From the NCBI RefSeq assembly GCF_014384785.1, contig NZ_JACRSU010000001.1, forward strand, positions 868,001 to 932,000: a DNA stretch of 64,000 nt. Reading direction: 5' to 3'. Below are positions 59,153 through 64,000 of the stretch, in pieces. The position numbers and the translations under genes are program-made. Within the stretch, counting starts at the first letter, position 1, and each line of letters starts with the position of its first letter. The notes under the pieces were generated by a model. The model worked only from the letters and a program-made list of their open reading frames with translations, had not been told where the DNA came from and searched no databases. This stretch comes from Congzhengia minquanensis (lineage in GTDB: Bacteria; Bacillota; Clostridia; UBA1381; UBA9506).

Positions 59153-60340
59153 TTATAGAATTCGGATATACGCACACTTTCCGCCTGCTGTCTGCATAAA
59201 ATCCTTCTCTTTCATTTCGCCGGTGGTGAAAACCGTTTCGCCCTCCAGCGTTCCAATCACGTCCACGCCGGGCAAATTCTCTGCCAAAGCCTTATTGGAG
59301 GTGCGCACAAAATAACGGTAAACACATTCGCCTGGATTTTGCATAATATCGCCCTCGGCCTCCGACCAAATCACCCATTTGTTAATGTGAATGTGCTTGG
59401 CCGCGTCAATCACGTCTGCCACAACGGCGCTGGCGGTGGGCAGCTTGCCCGCGCCCCGGCCGTAAAACATCACGTCGCCCAGCGAATCGCCGTGAACCAA
59501 AATGGCGTTAAACACGCCGTTTACATCTGCAAGCTGACTGTCTTTTGAAACAAGGCGGGGCGCAACAATGGCCTGCACCTTGCCGTCCGGTCCAACCTCC
59601 GCCGAACCAATGAGCTTAATTACATAGCCAATCTTTCCGGCAAAAAACACGTCTGCCGTGGAAATTTTTGTAATGCCCTCGGTGGGAATGTCATGGTAGT
59701 CTACAAATTTTCCGGTTGCCAAAGAGGCCAAAATCGCAGTTTTCCGGCAGGCGTCGTGGCCCTCCACGTCGGCCTCGGGATTGCGCTCCGCATAGCCTAA
59801 GCTCTGGGCCTCCCTCAAAGAGCTTTCAAAGGTCGCACCCTCTTCAAACATCTTGGTTAAAATAAAGTTGGTGGTGCCGTTTAAAATGCCGTGCACCTCG
59901 TCAATTTCGTTGGCGGTGAGGCACTGGTTTAAAGGCCTGATGATGGGAATTCCGCCGCCCACAGAAGCTTCAAAGAAATAGTTGGCGTCGTGCTCTTTTG
60001 CCAGGCGAATCAGCTCTGTGCCGTGGGTGGCCACCAGCTCCTTGTTTGAAGTTACCACACTTTTGCCCTTTAATAGCGCAGATTTAGAAAACGAATAAGC
60101 CGGCTCTAAGCCGCCCATTACCTCAACAACAATAGAAACCTCGTCGTCGTTTAAAATGTCGTCAAAATTTTTGGTAAACAAATGCTTTTCCGGGTGGCCG
60201 TCGAACTCCCTGATATCTAAAATATATTTTATTTCAATGGAATCCCCCGCCTTTTTAGCAATGGACGGCGGATTTTTTTTCAAAATTTCATAAACGCCGG
60301 AACCGACGGTACCATATCCCAATATTGCGATTTTTACCAT
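59153..60340 (-). CDS. hom: Homoserine dehydrogenase
   Basis: 395 residues. NAD(P) fold AILGYGTVGSGV (4-15), then ASVGGGIPIIRPLNQCLTAN, FILTKMFEEG and EADVEGHDACRKTAILA. The C-terminal part after about 340 (HINKWVIWSEAE to the end) is short, matching a reduced ACT-like tail. It reduces aspartate semialdehyde to homoserine. First gene of the operon with a consensus promoter; the leader of about 30 nt is too short for a T-box. Confidence 0.95.
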   Translation of the reverse strand: MVKIAILGYGTVGSGVYEILKKNPPSIAKKAGDSIEIKYILDIREFDGHPEKHLFTKNFDDILNDDEVSIVVEVMGGLEPAYSFSKSALLKGKSVVTSNKELVATHGTELIRLAKEHDANYFFEASVGGGIPIIRPLNQCLTANEIDEVHGILNGTTNFILTKMFEEGATFESSLREAQSLGYAERNPEADVEGHDACRKTAILASLATGKFVDYHDIPTEGITKISTADVFFAGKIGYVIKLIGSAEVGPDGKVQAIVAPRLVSKDSQLADVNGVFNAILVHGDSLGDVMFYGRGAGKLPTASAVVADVIDAAKHIHINKWVIWSEAEGDIMQNPGECVYRYFVRTSNKALAENLPGVDVIGTLEGETVFTTGEMKEKDFMQTAGGKCAYIRIL

Positions 60341-60375
60341 GAAACAAGCCCCCTTGTAAATAATTACATAATTGT

Positions 60376-60404
60376 ATTATATAGCACTTGAGATTTCAGG
60401 TCAA
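60376..60404 (-). promoter_or_regulatory. Sigma-A promoter of the hom-thrB-lysC operon
   Basis: Minus strand TTGACC (60399-60404), 17-nt spacer, TATAAT (60376-60381). Confidence 0.82.
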
Positions 60405-60424
60405 CACTTTTTTGTAAAAACTGT

Positions 60425-60464
60425 AAAAAAAGCGCGGATTTCACAAAATCCACGCTTTTTTTCC
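60425..60464. terminator. Bidirectional-looking intrinsic terminator
   Basis: AAAAAAAGCGYGGATTT and AAATCCRCGCTTTTTTT pair around a 4-nt loop. It ends the FAD oxidoreductase gene, 84 nt before the hom start. Confidence 0.88.
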
Positions 60465-60479
60465 CAAAAATCTTGTCTT

Positions 60480-61763
60480 TTAGCCCAGTAAAACCGCCTG
60501 CACATCAGCCGCCTGCACGTCACGGGGTTTTTGGCCGCTTTTCGCCGCGATTGCCGCAATTGCGCCTGCCGCCGCGCCTGTTCCCACACAAATGGGCATT
60601 ACCCTGAAATTGGAATGTGCCATGTGCGTGCCCGAAATATTCCTGCCAGACAGCACCAGCCCGTCTATGTGCTTCGGAATGAGGCAGCCAATGGGAATGT
60701 CGTAGCCCTTCTGCTGGCTAAAGTGCTTTTGCGCCCCGGTTTCGTCCAGCCCGCTGCCCGAAATGTTGTGCACGTCAAAATTAAAGTGGGCGTCTTTCAC
60801 CACCCAGTCGGGAAACTGGCGCGCCTCTAAAATATCCTGCTCCGTCAGCCTAGCCACGCCCTCAAAATGCCTGGTTTCCCGCACGCCCATAAACGACGCA
60901 GACGTAATTAAAAAGCAGTTTTCAAAGCCAGGAACAAATTCCCGCAGAAACGCCACAATCTTTTCCATCTGCTTCCGGCACACAACGGTCGCCTTTGTCA
61001 GGTCGCCGGAGTCGGTGCCGTCCGCCCCTGTCACGTTGGTCATGTTTACCGTAACAATGCCGGGCAAAACGTTTTCATACAGCAAAACATGGCCCGCCGG
61101 ATGGGGCAAAAGCTGTTTTGCCAACGCCTGCAGCTCCCCTTTTTCTGTTTCCACCAGCGATTCAAAAGAACCGGGAAGGGCTGCGTTTTCCACATCCACG
61201 CCGCCCACCTTAAACATCAGCGTCATGGGCTGCATTTTCTGGTCGTTCTCACGGCCCAGCTGAAACTCCGCCCCGGCCCGGGCCGCCACATCGCCGTCCC
61301 CTGTGGCGTCTACCACCGTTTTGGCCAGAATTGCCTGCCTGCCCGCCTTATTTTCCACAATCAGGCCGGTCACCGCGCCGTTATCCGTAATGACATCACT
61401 GACAAAGGTATAAAGCATCAGGCGTGCGTGAACCTCCTCCAGCATTTCCAAATACAGCGTTTTCAGCTCCTCGGTGTTGATCAGCCTTGTCTGCACGCCC
61501 TGATACGCGCCGGGGTTCCGGTCTGCGCTGCGCCTTAAAATTTCGTGGTAAAGCTTGCTGTCTGCCCGGCCGACCCAATGGCTCATCAGACCGATGGTAG
61601 ACATGCCTCCCACATCTCCCCCCTGTTCTATCAGCAAAACGGAAGCCCCGTTTTTCGCCGCGGTATAGGCGGCTGCAAACCCGGCAGGCCCGCCGCCTGC
61701 CACCAAAACGTCGACCTCCGCCGCAACAGGAATTTCCCGTGCCTTTTCTGTGTAAGTCTTCAT
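60480..61763 (-). CDS. FAD-dependent oxidoreductase (FAD_oxidored family)
   Basis: 427 residues. N-terminal dinucleotide-binding motif VDVLVAGGGPAGFAAAYTAA (18-37), VVDATGDGDVAARAG near 148-162, and a C-terminal SGRNISGTHMAHSNFRVM. This is the PF12831-type family, often next to sugar or polyol catabolic genes in Clostridia, with unknown substrate. No signal peptide. It is divergent from an AraC-family regulator, which may control it. Confidence 0.82.
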   Translation of the reverse strand: MKTYTEKAREIPVAAEVDVLVAGGGPAGFAAAYTAAKNGASVLLIEQGGDVGGMSTIGLMSHWVGRADSKLYHEILRRSADRNPGAYQGVQTRLINTEELKTLYLEMLEEVHARLMLYTFVSDVITDNGAVTGLIVENKAGRQAILAKTVVDATGDGDVAARAGAEFQLGRENDQKMQPMTLMFKVGGVDVENAALPGSFESLVETEKGELQALAKQLLPHPAGHVLLYENVLPGIVTVNMTNVTGADGTDSGDLTKATVVCRKQMEKIVAFLREFVPGFENCFLITSASFMGVRETRHFEGVARLTEQDILEARQFPDWVVKDAHFNFDVHNISGSGLDETGAQKHFSQQKGYDIPIGCLIPKHIDGLVLSGRNISGTHMAHSNFRVMPICVGTGAAAGAIAAIAAKSGQKPRDVQAADVQAVLLG

Positions 61764-61776
61764 GTTTCATCACTCC

Positions 61777-61805
61777 TTGACTTTCTTTCCCCTCTATCAT
61801 ATAAT
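61777..61805 (+). promoter_or_regulatory. Sigma-A promoter of the AraC-family gene
   Basis: TTGACT (61777-61782), 17-nt spacer, TATAAT (61800-61805). Its -35 lies only 13 nt from the divergent FAD oxidoreductase start, so the two promoters must overlap. Confidence 0.78.
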
Positions 61806-61871
61806 ATACACAGCGCAAATTCCTTTGAAATCCTGCAAAAAAACTTTAAATTCATGCAAGGAGATGGCTTT

Positions 61872-62735
61872 ATGATTCTAGAACTGGAAACCGCCGTGGA
61901 AAACTATATCCGGCTGCTTCGTGCAAAGGGCTATTATGTCACCTTTTGCTTCCGCCGCGACACCGGCTTTTGCGCCCTGCCTGCAAAATATAACATTCAC
62001 TACCACCCCTATTGCCTGGCTTTAAAAACCAGCCCTGAAGCCTGGGACCAATGTATTCACAGCCAGAAAAAGGTGTATGAGCGTTTGAAGAACGGCGCAT
62101 TTTTCGGCATGTGCCACGCCGGGGTAGAAGAATTTGTGTTTCCCATACCGGGAGGCGCACAGCAGGACAAAATTATTGGTTTCGTCAGCGTCAGCGGATT
62201 TAAAACCCGTGAAACCGAGGCGAAAAAGCGGGTGCGCCGCGTTGCAGAAGAATATCTCATCTCCAAAGAAACCCTTTTCGGACTTTACCAAAAGCTTTCT
62301 CCCCAGCCGCCTGAATTTGCCTCGCTCCGGGCGGAAATTGAGCCGCTGTGCTTTCTGCTGTCATACCTTTCAGCGCTTACCGAAAGCGATGCCGCCGACA
62401 ATTCCGAGCGCTCCCTCTACAGCCGGCTGCTGACCTATGTTAACCGCCATTTTGCAGACGGCATCACCCTGCGGGACATCAGCAAAAACTGTTTTTGCTC
62501 CCTTTCCGCCGTAAGCCACGTGTTTGTAAAACACCAGGGCGTGCCGGTGATGAAATATATTCAGGAAAAACGCCTCACCGAGGCAAAAACCCTGCTTTTA
62601 GACTCCGACTTTTCTGTGAAAACCATTTCAGAAATGACGGGTTTTTCCGACTCGAACTATTTCATATCCTGCTTTAAAAAGGCCTATGGCCTGCCCCCGG
62701 CGGCCTTTCGAAAAAAGTCGAAAAAAAGCGTTTAA
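61872..62735 (+). CDS. AraC-family regulator with PocR-like sensor domain
   Basis: 287 residues from the ATG at 61872 with AAGGAG 8 nt upstream; the frame is open further up but runs over the FAD gene. Residues about 10-165 resemble a PocR ligand-binding domain (HYHPYCLALKTSPEAWDQCI, GMCHAGVEEFVFPI, GFVSVSGFKT). Residues about 185-280 are two AraC helix-turn-helix units (ITLRDISKNCFCSLSAVSHV and SVKTISEMTGFSDSNYFISC). It probably senses a small metabolite and controls the divergent oxidoreductase gene. Confidence 0.88.
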   Translation: MILELETAVENYIRLLRAKGYYVTFCFRRDTGFCALPAKYNIHYHPYCLALKTSPEAWDQCIHSQKKVYERLKNGAFFGMCHAGVEEFVFPIPGGAQQDKIIGFVSVSGFKTRETEAKKRVRRVAEEYLISKETLFGLYQKLSPQPPEFASLRAEIEPLCFLLSYLSALTESDAADNSERSLYSRLLTYVNRHFADGITLRDISKNCFCSLSAVSHVFVKHQGVPVMKYIQEKRLTEAKTLLLDSDFSVKTISEMTGFSDSNYFISCFKKAYGLPPAAFRKKSKKSV

Positions 62736-62800
62736 AATTTGTTCATGAAAGTTATTAATTTTATTTACAAATTCTATGAAATTTTGTCACAAATTTGGGT

Positions 62801-62806
62801 TATAAT
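62801..62806 (+). promoter_or_regulatory. -10 box upstream of the Hsp20 gene
   Basis: TATAAT with no good -35 at 17 nt. No CIRCE repeat (TTAGCACTC-N9-GAGTGCTAA) is seen. A leader of about 90 nt follows, containing AAGGAG and a five-codon open frame (MGTIK) at about 62838-62855. Confidence 0.45.
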
Positions 62807-62901
62807 AGTCTTAGAAACAAAAAAGGAGATGGTTTCAATGGGAACCATAAAATAAAGCGTTTCAATGAAAAATAAAAATAAAATGAATTGGAGGAGATTG
62901 T

Positions 62902-63324
62902 ATGTTTGATTTAATTCCATTTGGACGCAAGGAAAAAGATTTGTACCGCTATTTTAACGATTTTGAAAAGAGCTTTTTCGGTGACTCAGGCAGCTATCTT
63001 TCTGCCTTCAAAACCGATATCATCGACAAAGACGGCGCATATGTCCTGCAGGCGGAGCTGCCGGGATTTGCCAAGGAGGATATCCATATCGACCTAAACG
63101 GCGACTATCTCACCATTTCGGCAGAGCACAAGGAAGAAACTGAGGACAAAAGCGGCCAGTATATCCGCAAGGAACGCAGGTTCGGCTCGTTTGCAAGGAG
63201 CTTCAATGTTTCCGACGTGGATACCGATAAAATCACCGCAAGCTATAAAGACGGCGTTTTAGAGCTCTCCATGCCGAAGCAAACGGAGGAAAAAGCGAAA
63301 GTAAGCCAGATTGAAATTCAATAA
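62902..63324 (+). CDS. Hsp20/alpha-crystallin small heat-shock protein
   Basis: 140 residues. The alpha-crystallin domain spans about 35-135: KTDIIDKDGAYVLQAELPGF, DYLTISAEHKEE, IRKERRFGSFARSFNV and YKDGVLELSMPKQ. It is an ATP-independent holdase for unfolding proteins in the cytoplasm. The C-terminal IEIQ corresponds to the short IxI-like tail motif. TTGGAGGAG precedes the ATG. Confidence 0.93.
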   Translation: MFDLIPFGRKEKDLYRYFNDFEKSFFGDSGSYLSAFKTDIIDKDGAYVLQAELPGFAKEDIHIDLNGDYLTISAEHKEETEDKSGQYIRKERRFGSFARSFNVSDVDTDKITASYKDGVLELSMPKQTEEKAKVSQIEIQ

Positions 63325-63362
63325 TCCCCTCACTTTAGATACCCCATTTACCCCCCATTTTG

Positions 63363-63400
63363 AAAGCGGGCCGCCAAACAGTTTGGCAGCCCGCTTTTTC
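63363..63400. terminator. Intrinsic terminator
   Basis: AAAGCGGGC then GCCAAAC pair with GTTTGGC then GCCCGCTTT in a long stem with one mismatch, followed by a T run. Serves the Hsp20 gene and probably also the converging gene. Confidence 0.85.
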
Positions 63401-63416
63401 CTGTCTTTATTTTTGT

Positions 63417-64000
63417 TTAACGTGTGTATGCGCAGATGGGAGTGCAGTTTGTAAGGTCTTTCCACATCATAACCTTCACAGTGTCCCCCTCGCCAGGCGA
63501 AAATTCCGCCGGAACGGTTTCTTCAAATTTTCCTTCTTCAAACACCGCGTCGGTTACGGCAAACGACGTGAGCTGCCCCCCATTGTAGGAGGCGTAAAGA
63601 ATTGTTGCAGACGCCCCGCTGCAGCCGGCAGTCACTTTTCCTGCCGCCGCGTCGTAGACGATATAATCCGTTGCCGCGCCGACGGTGAACGTTGCGCGGT
63701 TGCCGATTAGGCCTGCGGTGCTGATGGGGATAATTTCAAAAGTGATATCCTGTCCTGCCGCACAGCTTGGCACAGTAAATGCCTGGTCCGGCGCAAAGGT
63801 GCCATAGTTGCGGATTTCGCCGCCGGGAAGCACAGAATATGCCTTAATCACCGTTGCCGCCTTGTTTTCTTCTTCGCTGTATTTCGGAACATAGGTGTAG
63901 GAAAGGGAAATTTCACTTCCCGGCACCGCTGCGCCTGTGGCGGAAATGTCTGCCACATCTGCGTCCAGCCCGTTTTTCAAATCATCCATCAGGTTGCTGT
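63417..64000 (-). CDS. C-terminal part of a large secreted or surface protein, 5' end outside window
   Basis: 194 codons seen; the frame is open to the window edge. Content is beta-rich and acidic (SLSYTYVPKYSEEENKAATV, FTVGAATDYIVYD). The last 50 residues (YNGGQLTSFAVTDAVFEEGK to VKVMMWKDLTNCTPIC) form the C-terminal domain often found on long extracellular proteins and glycosidases of Clostridia, with the pattern of aromatic then xxMxPxC-like end. No enzyme motif is seen in the visible part. Confidence 0.7.
   Translation of the reverse strand, partial: SNLMDDLKNGLDADVADISATGAAVPGSEISLSYTYVPKYSEEENKAATVIKAYSVLPGGEIRNYGTFAPDQAFTVPSCAAGQDITFEIIPISTAGLIGNRATFTVGAATDYIVYDAAAGKVTAGCSGASATILYASYNGGQLTSFAVTDAVFEEGKFEETVPAEFSPGEGDTVKVMMWKDLTNCTPICAYTR

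Noticed and set aside
60341..60375. T-box or other amino-acid riboswitch before hom
   Set aside because: The promoter at 60376-60404 leaves a leader of only about 30 nt, too short for a T-box.
61545..61871. Upstream extension of the AraC-family reading frame
   Set aside because: It is antisense to the FAD oxidoreductase gene and lies before a consensus promoter at 61777-61805.
1..64000. CRISPR array or complete insertion sequence
   Set aside because: No regularly spaced direct repeats and no transposase-like protein were found in any part of the window.

Overview
The window looks like a chromosomal segment of an anaerobic, spore-forming Gram-positive bacterium of the class Clostridia, probably near the Oscillospirales. 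The signs are a SipL-type spore coat protein (DUF3794 plus LysM), a surface protein with two dockerins, an SLH-domain lysin, lipoproteins, consensus sigma-A promoters, strong AGGAGG-type ribosome sites, frequent TTG/GTG starts, and Clostridia-like TypA, LysA and Hom/ThrB proteins. The species cannot be named from the sequence alone.

Layout. (1) 1-9770: host genes, namely a GH18 hydrolase cut by the window edge, a MATE exporter, a dockerin protein, a GH29 fucosidase, an amidase-domain protein, an XRE regulator opposite a small membrane protein, and a run radical SAM - GNAT - WYL regulator - effector-binding protein - TfoX-like protein. (2) 9811-33999: a siphovirus-type prophage, nearly all on the minus strand. 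Read in its direction of transcription (right to left) it has a CI/LexA-type repressor and divergent switch, a very short early region, a hairpin-rich region that may be the packaging site, terminase, portal, scaffold, capsid, connectors, tail tube, chaperones, three lipoprotein genes, tape measure, Dit, Gp37-like protein, two paralogous baseplate proteins, a large repeat-bearing fibre, an SLH amidase and a holin. No integrase, excisionase or replicative helicase is visible. (3) 34000-35500: a PH-domain protein and a secreted stalk-domain protein. (4) 35620-46969: a complete phosphonate operon read leftward, phnD-C-E-E-G-H-I-J-K-M, an IMPase-family phosphatase, phnL, a PHP-family cyclic phosphodiesterase (PhnPP type) and a GNAT, behind a candidate Pho box. 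(5) 47172-48142: an integrase remnant, a structured element and tRNA-Tyr, tRNA-Thr and tRNA-Pro. (6) 48223-64000: a YkvI-type transporter, a lone Fe-S hydro-lyase beta subunit with DUF1858, SipL, an EamA exporter with LysA, TypA, a GNAT, the hom-thrB-lysC operon, an FAD oxidoreductase opposite an AraC regulator, Hsp20, and the end of a large surface protein.

The most unusual feature is the lipoprotein cassette inside the prophage tail module. Three paralogous lipoprotein genes, each with its own extended -10 promoter and terminator hairpin, sit just before the tape-measure gene. One copy is followed by a truncated 50-codon duplicate of the tape-measure start, so lipoprotein and tape-measure 5' end were duplicated as a unit. 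Autonomous expression, a surface lipoprotein product and placement beside the tape measure suggest a superinfection-exclusion or lysogenic-conversion module. Other points of interest are the variant C-P lyase operon, the packaging-site candidate, a 21-bp repeat shared by two virion genes, and a cluster of DnaA-box-like sites.
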